A stretch of 64,000 nt of DNA from Acidimicrobiales bacterium (GTDB lineage Bacteria > Actinomycetota > Acidimicrobiia > Acidimicrobiales > VFJN01): contig DATHJB010000118.1 of assembly GCA_035316325.1 (NCBI GenBank), positions 1 through 64,000 on the forward strand, given 5' to 3'. The notes below the pieces were generated by a model. It did not search any database and was not told the origin of the DNA. It was given only the letters and a program-made list of their open reading frames with translations. Position 1 is the stretch's first letter. Each line of letters starts with the position of its first letter. This document shows, piece by piece, positions 9,878-20,083 of this stretch. The translations under genes and the position numbers were made by a program.

Positions 9878-12520
9878 CTAACCGGTCTGGTGGATGACGG
9901 CCTGGGCGGCAGCCAGTCGCGCGACAGGTACCCGATACGGACTGCACGACACATAGTCGACGCCGGCCTCCAGGAACAGCGCGATCGACTCGGGGTCGCC
10001 ACCGTGCTCGCCGCACACGCCCACCTTCAGGTCCGGCCGCGTCGACCGCCCCCGCTCGACGCCCAGCCGCACCAGCTCGCCCACCCCGGCAGCGTCGAGC
10101 GTCTCGAACGGGTTGCGCCGCAGCAGACCCGCCGCCAGGTACGCCGGCATCAGGCGCGACTCCACGTCGTCGCGGCTGAAGCCGAACGTCATCTGCGTCA
10201 GGTCGTTGGTGCCGAAGCTGAAGAAGTCGGCCACCTCGGCGATCTCGGCGGCCCGCAGCGCGGCCCGGGGCGTCTCGACCATCGTGCCGACGGTGACGTG
10301 CTCGTTCCCGGTGCCGACGACCTCCTCCACCCAGCTCCGGGCCAGCGCCAGCTCCTCCCGCACGACGGTGAGCGGGATCATCACCTCGACGATCGGGGTG
10401 CCACCGTCGGCGAGGCGCTCGTCGACGGCCTCCAGCAACGCCCGCACCTGCATGGCGTACAGGCCCGGCTTGAGGACGGCCAGCCGCACGCCCCGCGTGC
10501 CCAGCATCGGGTTCTGCTCGTGCCAGGCCCGGGCCGCGGCGAGCATCTGCTGCTCCTCGTCGGAGAGCCCCGACGTCGCCTCCTTCACCTCCAGCTCATG
10601 GATGCTGGGGAGGAACTCGTGGAGCGGCGGGTCGAGCAGGCGGACGGTGACGGGCAGGCCGTCCATCGCCGCCAGCACGTCGACGAAGTCGGTCTTCTGC
10701 ACCACCCGCAGCTTCTCCAGGGCGGCCGCCTCGCCGTCGGGGTCGTCAGCCAGGATCATCTCCCGGACGACCGGCAGCCGGTCCTCGGCGAGGAACATGT
10801 GCTCGGTGCGGCACAGCCCGATGCCCTCGGCGCCGAAGTCGCGGGCGACCGTCGCGTCGTCACCGGTATCCGCGTTGGCCCGGACGCCGAGGCGCAGGCG
10901 GCCGGCGTTGTCACCCGTGCGCACCTCGTCGGCCCAGGCCAGGATCGTCTGCAGCTCGCCCGACGCCTCGGCGGCGCTCAGCTCGACCTCGCCGAGCACG
11001 ACACGACCGGTGGCGCCGTCGAGCGACACCACGTCGCCCTCGGCCACCTTCGTCTCGCCGACCGTGAGCTCCTTGCCGGCGATGCGGAGCGCCTCCGCCC
11101 CCACGACCGCCGGAATCCCCCAGCCCCGGGCGACCACGGCCGCATGGCTGGCCAGGCCCCCGCGGGCGGTGAGGATGCCCTGCGCCACCTGCATGCCGTG
11201 CACGTCGTCGGGGGACGTCTCGCTGCGGACGAGGATCACCGGCTCACCGCGCTCGGCGGCGACGACCGCGTCGTCGGCGGTGAAGTACACCTTCCCCACC
11301 GCGGCCCCGGGCGACGCGGGGAGCCCAGTGACGAGGACCGTCACCTCGGTGGCGGCGAACTGCGGGTGGAGCACCTGGTCGAGGTGATCCTCGGTGATCC
11401 GCAGGAGCGCCTCCTCCCGGGTGAGCGACCAGGCGCCGCCGGCGTTGTCGGGCGACGCCATCTCCACCGCCATCCGCAGGGCCGCCCGACCGGTGCGCTT
11501 GCCCACCCGGGTCTGCAGCATCCAGAGCTTGCCCTGCTCGATGGTGAACTCGGTGTCGCACATGTCGCGGTAGTGGGCCTCGAGGCGGGCGAAGACGTGG
11601 AGCAGCTCGGCGTGGATCTCCGGGAAGTGCCGGGCCATGTCGTCGAGGCTCTCGGTGTTGCGGATGCCGGCGACCACGTCCTCCCCCTGGGCGTTGACCA
11701 GGAAGTCGCCGTAGGGCCGGGCCTCGCCCGTGGCGGCGTCGCGGGTGAAGCCCACGCCCGTCCCGGAGTTGTCGTCGCGATTGCCGAACACCATCACCTG
11801 CACGTTCACCGCGGTGCCCAGGTCGTGCGGGATCTTCTCCCGCTCCCGGTAGGCCCGGGCCCGAGGGCTGTCCCATGAGGAGAACACGGCCTCGATGGCG
11901 CCCCGCAGCTGGGCCTCGGGCGCCTGCGGGAAGGCGCGGCCGGTGTGCTCGGCGACGATCGCCTTGTAGGTGGTGCACAGGCCCCGGAGGGTCTCGGCCG
12001 GGAGCTCGGCATCCGTGCGGACACCTGCCGCCGCCTTGGCCCGCTCCAGCTCGTCGTCGAACAGCTCGCCGTCGAGGTCGAGGACGATGCGGCCGTACAT
12101 CGCCACGAAGCGCCGGTAGGAGTCGTAGGCGAAGCGCTCGTCGCCGGTGGCCGCCGCCAAGCCGTCGACGCTGTCGTCGTTGAGGCCCAGGTTGAGGACG
12201 GTGTCCATCATCCCCGGCATCGAGAACTTGGCGCCCGACCGCACGCTCACCAGCAGCGGGTCGGTCACGTCGCCGAGCCGGCGCCCCATCACCTGCTCCA
12301 GCCGGGCCACCTGCGTCGCCACCTCGTCCCCCAGGCCGGCAGGCCAGCCGGACGCCATGTAGGCCCGACAGGCGTCGGTGGTGATCGTGAACCCCGGCGG
12401 TACCGGCAGCTCCAGCACCGAGGTCATCTCGGCCAGGTTGGCGCCCTTGCCGCCGAGGAGGTCCTTCATGTCCTTCGGCGGGTGCTCGTGGGCGTGGTCG
12501 AAGGCGTAGACGTGCGGCAT
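9878..12520 (-). CDS. ppdK: pyruvate, phosphate dikinase
   Basis: An 880-residue enzyme interconverting pyruvate, ATP and phosphate with PEP, AMP and pyrophosphate. The N-terminal ATP-grasp domain shows GGKGANLAEMTSV and SGAKFSMPGMMDTVLNLGLN. The central swivelling domain has RGGLASHAAVVARGWG with catalytic His459. The C-terminal TIM barrel has GFSRDDVESR and VCGEHGG with catalytic Cys836. The position two before His459, a regulatory Thr in plant enzymes, is Ala here, so that type of phosphorylation control is excluded. The ATG at 12520 follows AGGAGG and gives the family length; the long upstream open frame is antisense to the divergent ABC gene. Direction of use in this organism is unknown. 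Confidence 0.95.
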   Translation of the reverse strand: MPHVYAFDHAHEHPPKDMKDLLGGKGANLAEMTSVLELPVPPGFTITTDACRAYMASGWPAGLGDEVATQVARLEQVMGRRLGDVTDPLLVSVRSGAKFSMPGMMDTVLNLGLNDDSVDGLAAATGDERFAYDSYRRFVAMYGRIVLDLDGELFDDELERAKAAAGVRTDAELPAETLRGLCTTYKAIVAEHTGRAFPQAPEAQLRGAIEAVFSSWDSPRARAYREREKIPHDLGTAVNVQVMVFGNRDDNSGTGVGFTRDAATGEARPYGDFLVNAQGEDVVAGIRNTESLDDMARHFPEIHAELLHVFARLEAHYRDMCDTEFTIEQGKLWMLQTRVGKRTGRAALRMAVEMASPDNAGGAWSLTREEALLRITEDHLDQVLHPQFAATEVTVLVTGLPASPGAAVGKVYFTADDAVVAAERGEPVILVRSETSPDDVHGMQVAQGILTARGGLASHAAVVARGWGIPAVVGAEALRIAGKELTVGETKVAEGDVVSLDGATGRVVLGEVELSAAEASGELQTILAWADEVRTGDNAGRLRLGVRANADTGDDATVARDFGAEGIGLCRTEHMFLAEDRLPVVREMILADDPDGEAAALEKLRVVQKTDFVDVLAAMDGLPVTVRLLDPPLHEFLPSIHELEVKEATSGLSDEEQQMLAAARAWHEQNPMLGTRGVRLAVLKPGLYAMQVRALLEAVDERLADGGTPIVEVMIPLTVVREELALARSWVEEVVGTGNEHVTVGTMVETPRAALRAAEIAEVADFFSFGTNDLTQMTFGFSRDDVESRLMPAYLAAGLLRRNPFETLDAAGVGELVRLGVERGRSTRPDLKVGVCGEHGGDPESIALFLEAGVDYVSCSPYRVPVARLAAAQAVIHQTG

Positions 12521-12610
12521 CGGGCACCTCCTCTTCGTCCGGTTCGGTCGGAACCTAACGCGCCGAAAACCGTTCGGGCGGGCCGGGGCCCTCCCGGTAC
12601 CGTCGGGCGG

Positions 12611-13573
<963 letters not shown>

Positions 13574-13580
13574 CGGGGCC

Positions 13581-14360
13581 GTGGCCGTCCCCGTGATGCT
13601 CCGCTACACGGAGCGCGAGGCCCGCGGCTGGCTCAAGCTGTGGAAGGCGTGGGTGTTCTCGTTCTTCGTGGTGCCTCTGCTGTTCCTCGGCGGCATCGGG
13701 CTCGGGCTGGGCAGCTACGTCGACTCGGGCACCGGCAGCGGCAGCGTGGGCAGCTTCGACTACCTGACCTTCGTGGCGCCCGGGCTCCTGGCCGGCGGCG
13801 TGATGCAGAACATGACCGGCGACGGCCTGTGGGGCGTGATGGGCGGCCACAAGTGGCAGGGCACCTTCAACGCCGCCGTGGCCAGCCCGCTGCGGCCCGC
13901 CGACGTGTTCGGCGGCTGGCTGCTGTGGCGGGGCGTGATGAGCGGCGCGTCCGCGGTGTCGTTCGTGGTGACCGCGGCCCTGCTGGGCGCGGTCCCGTCG
14001 GTCTGGGGCGTGCTCGCGGTCCCGGCTGCCGTGCTCTGCGCGCTGACCTTCTCGTCGCTGCTGGCGGCGTGGTCGATCACCCGCGACACGGACGGCAGCT
14101 TCCCGGTGATCTTCCGCATCGTGATCATGCCGATGTTCGTCTTCTCGGGCACGTTCTTCCCGCTGTCGGACCTCCCCTCCGCGATCCGGCCGCTGGCGTG
14201 GGCCACGCCGCTGTGGCACGTCGTCGAGCTGTGCCGGGGCGCCACCACCGGCACGCTGGGCCTCGTCGAAGGCGTGGGCCACACCGCCTACCTGGCAACG
14301 GCCATCGCCCTCGGCTGCCTCCTCGCCGGGCGCGGCTTCACCCGGAGGCTGGCCGCGTGA
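13581..14360 (+). CDS. ABC-2 type permease
   Basis: A 259-residue membrane protein with about six spanning segments and the ABC-2 fold. The segment FVFSGTFFPLSDLPSAIRPLAWATPLWHVVELCRG (residues about 185-220, shown here only as a landmark) is the typical NodJ/DrrB signature before the last helix. Translation probably begins at GTG 13581, eight bases after the ATPase stop; ATG 13596 is possible. With the next gene it would form a heterodimeric channel for the ATPase upstream. Confidence 0.88.
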   Translation: MAVPVMLRYTEREARGWLKLWKAWVFSFFVVPLLFLGGIGLGLGSYVDSGTGSGSVGSFDYLTFVAPGLLAGGVMQNMTGDGLWGVMGGHKWQGTFNAAVASPLRPADVFGGWLLWRGVMSGASAVSFVVTAALLGAVPSVWGVLAVPAAVLCALTFSSLLAAWSITRDTDGSFPVIFRIVIMPMFVFSGTFFPLSDLPSAIRPLAWATPLWHVVELCRGATTGTLGLVEGVGHTAYLATAIALGCLLAGRGFTRRLAA

Positions 14361-14472
14361 GCGAGCGTCCGTCCGCGGCGAGGCCCACCGAGGCAAGGCG
14401 CTGGCCGGGTTCACAGCCGAAGAGCGAGCGTGGCCCGAGCGGCCCGGCGCGGAGCGCCAGGAGCGGGGAACA

Positions 14473-15303
14473 ATGACGCTGGTCGACGCGGTAACGGCGA
14501 CGCAGGTGGCGAGCGCCGTCCGCTCCCGGGTCGGGACGCCGCCGGAGCGGGCTCTGCGGATCCTCGAGCGCAACATGCGGGTGATGCGGACGTACTGGCT
14601 GGCGGTCGCGTCCGGGTTCGTCGAGCCGGTGCTGCTGCTCCTGTCGCTGGGCGTCGGCGTGGGCGAGCTGGTCGGCACGGTGCCCGGCCCCGGCGGCCGT
14701 CCCATCGCCTACGACCAGTTCGTCGCCCCCGCCATGCTGGCCAACGCCGCCATGAACGGCGCCATCCTCGACACCACCTTCAACTTCTTCGTGAAGTTCA
14801 AGTACTCCAAGGCCTACGACGCCATGCTGGCCACGCCGCTCGACGCCCAGGACGTCGCCCTCGGCGAGGTGGCCTGGTCGCTGCTGCGGGGCGCGGTGTA
14901 CGCCGTCGGGTTCCTGGTGGTGATGGCGCTGTTCGGGCTGACGCCGTCGTTCTGGGCGGTGCTGGGGTTGCCGATCGCCCTGCTGGTGGGCTTCGCCTTC
15001 GCCGGGGCGGGCCTGGGCGCCACCACGTACATGCGGTCGTACCTCGACTTCGACAAGGTCGGCATGGTGATGGTGCCGCTGTTCCTGTTCTCGGCCACGT
15101 TCTTCCCGCTGGAGCGCTACCCGGACGGCCTCGCCGCGGTGATCCGCTGGACGCCGCTGTACCAGGGCGTGGTGCTCACCCGGTCGGTCACGCTCGGCGA
15201 CCTCCACGCCGGCCTGCTGCTCAACGCGCTCTACCTGCTGGTCATGGGCTGGGTGGGGACGCGGGTGGCGTCCCGTCGGATCGCGAAGCTGCTCCAGCCC
15301 TAG
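14473..15303 (+). CDS. ABC-2 type permease (NodJ-like)
   Basis: A 276-residue membrane protein with an N-terminal amphipathic part (ERNMRVMRTYWL) and about six spanning segments. It carries the NodJ-type motifs FNFFVKFKYSKAYDAMLATP and FSATFFPLERYPDGL. It is similar in layout to the permease before it, so the exporter probably works as ATPase dimer plus two different permeases. A 112-base spacer with no recognisable element separates the permease genes. Its TAG overlaps the TAG of the convergent MMPL gene in a shared CTAG. Confidence 0.9.
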   Translation: MTLVDAVTATQVASAVRSRVGTPPERALRILERNMRVMRTYWLAVASGFVEPVLLLLSLGVGVGELVGTVPGPGGRPIAYDQFVAPAMLANAAMNGAILDTTFNFFVKFKYSKAYDAMLATPLDAQDVALGEVAWSLLRGAVYAVGFLVVMALFGLTPSFWAVLGLPIALLVGFAFAGAGLGATTYMRSYLDFDKVGMVMVPLFLFSATFFPLERYPDGLAAVIRWTPLYQGVVLTRSVTLGDLHAGLLLNALYLLVMGWVGTRVASRRIAKLLQP

Positions 15304-17477
15304 CCTTGGCCGACGGGCTCCGGCTGGCGCGACCCGGCGGGGTCGTCCTTGCCGGCCTCGACGTGGATCGTCGGCAGGATGCGGTCGAGCCACTTCGGCA
15401 GCCACCAGTTGCGGTCGCCGAGCAGCTCCATCGTCGCCGGCACCATCACCATGCGGACCACCGTGGCGTCGAGGAACACGGCCACCGCCAAGCCGACGCC
15501 CATCTCCTTGATGGCGATCATCGGGCCGAGCGCGAACGACCCGAAGACGAACACCATGATCACCGCCGCGGCCGTGATCACCCGGGCCGTCGACGCCAGG
15601 CCCTTGGCCACCGCCGAGGCGTTGTCGCCGCTGCGGTCGTACTCCTCACGGATGCGCGACAGGAGGAACACCTCGTAGTCCATCGACAGGCCGAAGACCA
15701 CGGCGAACAGCATCATCGGCAGCCACATCTCGATCGGCCCCTTCGTGTGGACGCCCACCAGACCGGCGCCCCAGCCCCACTGGAAGATCGCCACCAGCAC
15801 CCCGTAGGCCGCGCCGATGGAGATCAGGTTCATCACCACCGCCTTGAGCGGCACCAGCAGCGACCGGAACACGGCCATCAGCAGGACGAACGACAGGAGC
15901 AGCACGGTCCCGATGAACAACGGCAGCCGCTCGGCCATGTAGCTGGAGAAGTCGACGATCATCGGCGTGTAGCCGCCCACCAGCACATCCAGATCGGTGC
16001 CGTCGGTGACCGACGGGATCGTGTCGTCGCGCAGCGTGTGCACCAGGTCGCTGGTCGCCTGGTCCTGCGGAGCGCTGCTCGGGACCACCTGCAGCAGCGC
16101 GGCGTCACCAGCGTCGTTGGGGATCGGCGGTGATGCGAACGCCACGTCGTCGGTCTGGTTCAGCTTCGTGGACAGCTTGCCGAGGGTCGCCAGGTCCGAC
16201 TGACCGCCCGGCGTCTCGGCGACCAGCAGGAAGGGGCCGTTGAAGCCCGGGCCGAAGCCTTCGGCCAGCAGGTCGTAGGCGCGGCGGGTGGTGTCCGACT
16301 TCGGGTTAGTGCCGGTGTCGCTGTTGCCGAGCCGCATCGACAGCAGCGGCGTCGCCAGCAGCAGGAGGAACAGCGTGCCGATGATCAGCGGCGGCCACGG
16401 CCGCTTCTGGATCACCTGGCTCCAGCGATACCAGATCGACCGGTCGTCGGCGCCCTCCTTGCGGGCCCGGTGCGGCAGGCCGAGCTTGTCGATGTTGCGG
16501 CCCACGTAGCCGAGCACCGCGGGCAGCAGCGTGACCGCCGCCAGCATCGTCATCAGCACGCCCAGGGCGATGCCGACGGCAAGTCCGTTCATCATGCTCA
16601 TGCCCATCGTGAACAGCCCCAGCACCGCCAGGATCACGGTGGTGCCGGCGAAGATGACCGCCCGGCCCGCCGTGTCGATCGCCCGGACCACCGCCCGCTC
16701 CGGATCCTCACCGGCGTGGAGGTTCTCGCGGTAGCGGGTGACGATGAACAGGGCGTAGTCGATTCCCACGCCGATGGCGATCATCATCACGGCCTGGTTC
16801 GAGAAGCTGGGCATGCCGATCACGTTCACGGCCAGGCCCACCAGGGCGATGCCGGCGGCGATGCCGAACAGGGCGGTCATGATCGGGAGGCCCATCGCCA
16901 GCACGGAGCCGAAGGCGATCAGCAGGATGACCATCGCCGCCCCGATGCCGATGATCTCGCTGGAGAACTCGGGCTGCTCGACGAAGATCGCGCCGCCCAG
17001 ATCCACGTCGGTGCCGGGGATGTCGGCGGCGGCGGCCAGCTTGCGGGCCGTCTCGGCCGCCGTCTCGTACTGCGTGGAGTCGCGGTCGGCCAGGTTGACC
17101 TCGGCGTAGGCGATCGTCCCGTCGGGCGAGATCTGCCGCGCGGTCTCCGGGGTGAAGGGGCTGACCACCGTGGTGTCGGGGATCTCCTTCTCGAACCGGT
17201 CGAACAGGCTCTGCGCCTCGCGGCGGACGGCCGAGTCGTCGAAGCCGGCGTCGTTGTGCAGCACGATCTGGCCGCTGAAGCCGGCCTGGTCGCCGAAGCC
17301 CTTCTCCTTCATCAGGGTGAAGGCGTCGTCGCTCTCGGAGTCGGGCAGCGAGAACTCGTCCTTGAACGTGCCGCCCGCGACGGTGTTGGCCACCTGCAGG
17401 GCGATCACGACGGCGATCCATGCCACCACCACGACAGCTCGACGGTGGTAGCAGAAGCGGGCGAGACGTTGCAGCAC
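15300..17477 (-). CDS. MMPL/RND-superfamily transporter
   Basis: A 725-residue polytopic transporter with the two-fold RND layout: one membrane segment, a periplasm-facing domain (about 35-190) and a block of five segments, then the same order again. Hallmarks are GVGIDYALFIVTRYREN in the first half and FGLSMDYEVFLLSRIREEY in the second, each with the Asp-Tyr pair used for proton coupling in MMPL proteins. Translation starts at GTG 17477. Mycobacterial relatives export lipids; here the substrate is unknown. The gene faces the ABC exporter and is divergent from the PrsW-toxin gene. Confidence 0.92.
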   Translation of the reverse strand: MLQRLARFCYHRRAVVVVAWIAVVIALQVANTVAGGTFKDEFSLPDSESDDAFTLMKEKGFGDQAGFSGQIVLHNDAGFDDSAVRREAQSLFDRFEKEIPDTTVVSPFTPETARQISPDGTIAYAEVNLADRDSTQYETAAETARKLAAAADIPGTDVDLGGAIFVEQPEFSSEIIGIGAAMVILLIAFGSVLAMGLPIMTALFGIAAGIALVGLAVNVIGMPSFSNQAVMMIAIGVGIDYALFIVTRYRENLHAGEDPERAVVRAIDTAGRAVIFAGTTVILAVLGLFTMGMSMMNGLAVGIALGVLMTMLAAVTLLPAVLGYVGRNIDKLGLPHRARKEGADDRSIWYRWSQVIQKRPWPPLIIGTLFLLLLATPLLSMRLGNSDTGTNPKSDTTRRAYDLLAEGFGPGFNGPFLLVAETPGGQSDLATLGKLSTKLNQTDDVAFASPPIPNDAGDAALLQVVPSSAPQDQATSDLVHTLRDDTIPSVTDGTDLDVLVGGYTPMIVDFSSYMAERLPLFIGTVLLLSFVLLMAVFRSLLVPLKAVVMNLISIGAAYGVLVAIFQWGWGAGLVGVHTKGPIEMWLPMMLFAVVFGLSMDYEVFLLSRIREEYDRSGDNASAVAKGLASTARVITAAAVIMVFVFGSFALGPMIAIKEMGVGLAVAVFLDATVVRMVMVPATMELLGDRNWWLPKWLDRILPTIHVEAGKDDPAGSRQPEPVGQG

Positions 17478-17644
17478 GACGGACCTCTCGAATGGTCGTT
17501 CGCCCGCCGTCGCCCATCGTGCCCGATCAGGCCCCCGCTCAACCGCTGGTCAGGGTTGTGGCCGGAAGGCAGGCGCCGGGCCGGCCGCCCGGACAGGTCG
17601 TACGGTGGTGGCACGACGACGGGTCGTGTCGAGGCGGGCGGGCG

Positions 17645-20083
17645 ATGGCAGCTGTGGGGCTGGGAGTCGAGGCGAACGGGGCGTGGGCGGCGTGGGCCGC
17701 GCGCGTCCGCGCCTGGTCCGGCCGCCATGCGGTGCTCGTGCGACGGCTGCGCCTGACGTGGACGATCTGGTCGTGGGCCTCGTTGGCGGTGTTCGTCACC
17801 GGCCTCGTGGTGGTCGACTCGGCCCGCCCCGGACTGCGCCCGTGGCTCTGGGCCTACTACGGCATCGTCCAGCTGTTCCTCGTCGCCCGGACCAAGACGG
17901 TGTCGTGGCGCTTCGTCGCCCTGGTCTTCAGCGTCGGGATCGTCACCGCGCCGCTGATCGGGCTCCTCGAGGTCGTCATCAGCGGCCGGATCGACGCCGA
18001 CATCAACGCCGCCGACGGCGCCGTGTACGTGGCTGGTCCGGTGGAGGAGTCGCTCAAGCTCGTACCGCTGCTGGCGATCCTGCTGTTCGCCCGGCGGCGC
18101 GCGCAGGGCTTCGCGGTGGTGGACTTCCTGCTCGTCGGCTACGCGGCCGGGTTCGCGTTCCAGGCGGTCGAGGACACGGTCCGCCGGATCGTCGAAGGGC
18201 AGCGGACCACGACCGGGTTCGCCTCGCTCGGCGAGTTCCTCTTCGCCGACCTGCCCCTGGGCGACGCGAGCTACGGCTGGGGGTGGCTGCAGGGCGGATC
18301 CCACGTCGACATCAGCTCGGTCGTCGAGACGTCGGAGCCCGCCTGGTTCGCCGGCCACGCGGTGCCGACGGCTCTGGCGGCAGTGGGCATCGGGCTCGCC
18401 GTCCGGCTGCGCTGGCGCCTGGGACCACTCGTCTGGCTCCTGCCGGTGGCCCTGTTCGGCCTCGTCACCGTCGACCACGCGATGTTCAACGAGGTCGCCA
18501 ACCGTCCGATCGTCGAGCTCCCCGAGGTCCAGGTCGACGAGGAGCTGGCCGAGCGCTTCGACATCGAGGTCCCCGGCCAGCACGAGGCCGACGTCCCGGA
18601 CTCGCTGCAGGACGCCTGGCGGACCTGGGGCCGCGGGCGCTTCGAGGGCCCTCTGCTGACCCTTCTGCTGGCCGCGGGGATGGTGCTCGACGTCCGGCGG
18701 CTCCGCCGGGCGCGCACCACCCTGCCGCCGCTGCCCGCCGTGCCCACTGCCACCCGGCTACAGCGCCTGGCCGACCGGGCGGGCGACGCGCTCGCGCTCT
18801 CGGCCCGCGGAACCACGAGGTCGCGGCGCGTCGTGGTGGGCGCCGTCGCCGAGAGCGTCCGCTGGACCATCGCCACCCTGGCCGACATCTGGCACCACCT
18901 GGTGCTGGCGGTCGTCGGGGCCGCACCCGACGGGACGTCGGGCCGGAGCCGGCTCCTCGTCACGTTGCGCCACCTCCGGCTGCAGCGCCAGGTCGGTCAG
19001 CAGGCCGAGACCCTGGCCGACCGCCGTCGGCCCCGCACCGGCCTGCGCGGCATCTGGCGCGGCCTCGCGGCCGCGGGCGTCGGCCTGGTCGTCGTCCTCG
19101 CCGGGGTCGCGGTCGTCGCCGCCGCGGTCGAGGGCGGGGGCGGCAGTGGCGGGGGCGGGGCCGACGGCGTGTTCCTCGCCAACCTTCTGGAAGAGCTCGG
19201 CGAATGGTGGTCCGGCCTGTCGTTCGCCGAGCAGATGATCCTCATCGGCGGTGCCGCCTTCCTGCTGAGCTTCGGCTTCGGTTGGGCGTTCCTGCCGACG
19301 CTGGGCTACGTGAGCATGGCGTCGGCGGTGCCCGAGCACGGCCGGGGCGCCGCCGACTTCGTCCGCGACCCGAACGAGGCGACCCGGCGGTTCTTCCGGG
19401 ACCTCACCCCTGCCGACGTGCTCTGGTACGCGGGCAGCGAGGCGGCCGGGCGCCTGGTTCCCCGGGGCAGCTCGTTCGTGCGCAACCGGTTGCGGCGCAA
19501 CGTCGACGAGATCATCGAGGCCGGCGACGACCGCGTCCGCCGGAGCGTCGACGACGAGGTCGCGCCCGATGCCGACGCGCCCCCTCGACCGCGCACCGGC
19601 AACCCCCGGGAGGAGGGCCGTTGGATCACGCCGGGCCAGGAGCCGGGCGTCCCGACACGCAGCCACGGCAACCCGTTCAACCGCGACTACGAGGACTGGG
19701 TCCGCACCCAGGCCGGCGGTCCCCACGGCCAGGAGTTCCAGCACAACGACGTGAACTTCGACGGCATCGACACCCACCACTTCGACGGCACCCCGGGCGA
19801 CGTCCTCCTCGACGCGAAGGGCGACTACTCCCGCTTCGTCGACCCGAGAACCGATGAGTGGCATGAGTGGTGGGGCAACAACCCGAACCCGAAGAAGGGC
19901 CTCAAAGGGGAGCTGAACCAGGCGCTCGACCAGGTGCGGGCGGCGGACGGCGCACCGGTGGAGTGGCGCTGCGCCCAGGAGGACGTCGCCGAGCTCCTCA
20001 ACGAGGCCTTCGAGGACGACAATCGCCTGCATGGGAGGATCACCGCAGTGTTCGTCGCACCACCGGAAGGGATGGCACCGTGA
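17645..20083 (+). CDS. PrsW-like intramembrane protease fused to a C-terminal nuclease-toxin domain
   Basis: An 812-residue two-part protein. Residues about 35-300 form a polytopic PrsW/CPBP-type protease. It has GPVEESLKLVPLL (Glu134-Glu135), FQAVEDTVR (Glu176), FAGHAVPTA (His238) and VDHAMFN (His278), which would hold the catalytic metal. A charged linker follows, then a membrane segment (about 475-497), a Gly-rich loop and another segment (about 530-555). The tail from about 670 has NPFNRDYEDWVR, NDVNFDGID and DVLLDAKGDYSRF (Asp722 and Lys724 region). This resembles restriction-endonuclease-fold toxin domains (Tox-REase-5 type). An overlapping immunity-like gene follows. The start is ATG 17645; the toxin class is by motif only. 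Confidence 0.8.
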   Translation: MAAVGLGVEANGAWAAWAARVRAWSGRHAVLVRRLRLTWTIWSWASLAVFVTGLVVVDSARPGLRPWLWAYYGIVQLFLVARTKTVSWRFVALVFSVGIVTAPLIGLLEVVISGRIDADINAADGAVYVAGPVEESLKLVPLLAILLFARRRAQGFAVVDFLLVGYAAGFAFQAVEDTVRRIVEGQRTTTGFASLGEFLFADLPLGDASYGWGWLQGGSHVDISSVVETSEPAWFAGHAVPTALAAVGIGLAVRLRWRLGPLVWLLPVALFGLVTVDHAMFNEVANRPIVELPEVQVDEELAERFDIEVPGQHEADVPDSLQDAWRTWGRGRFEGPLLTLLLAAGMVLDVRRLRRARTTLPPLPAVPTATRLQRLADRAGDALALSARGTTRSRRVVVGAVAESVRWTIATLADIWHHLVLAVVGAAPDGTSGRSRLLVTLRHLRLQRQVGQQAETLADRRRPRTGLRGIWRGLAAAGVGLVVVLAGVAVVAAAVEGGGGSGGGGADGVFLANLLEELGEWWSGLSFAEQMILIGGAAFLLSFGFGWAFLPTLGYVSMASAVPEHGRGAADFVRDPNEATRRFFRDLTPADVLWYAGSEAAGRLVPRGSSFVRNRLRRNVDEIIEAGDDRVRRSVDDEVAPDADAPPRPRTGNPREEGRWITPGQEPGVPTRSHGNPFNRDYEDWVRTQAGGPHGQEFQHNDVNFDGIDTHHFDGTPGDVLLDAKGDYSRFVDPRTDEWHEWWGNNPNPKKGLKGELNQALDQVRAADGAPVEWRCAQEDVAELLNEAFEDDNRLHGRITAVFVAPPEGMAP

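Noticed and set aside
14361-14472. Possible small gene or RNA between the two permease genes
   Set aside because: No open frame with a start and ribosome site and no stable hairpin with features of a known RNA was found; it is probably just spacer.
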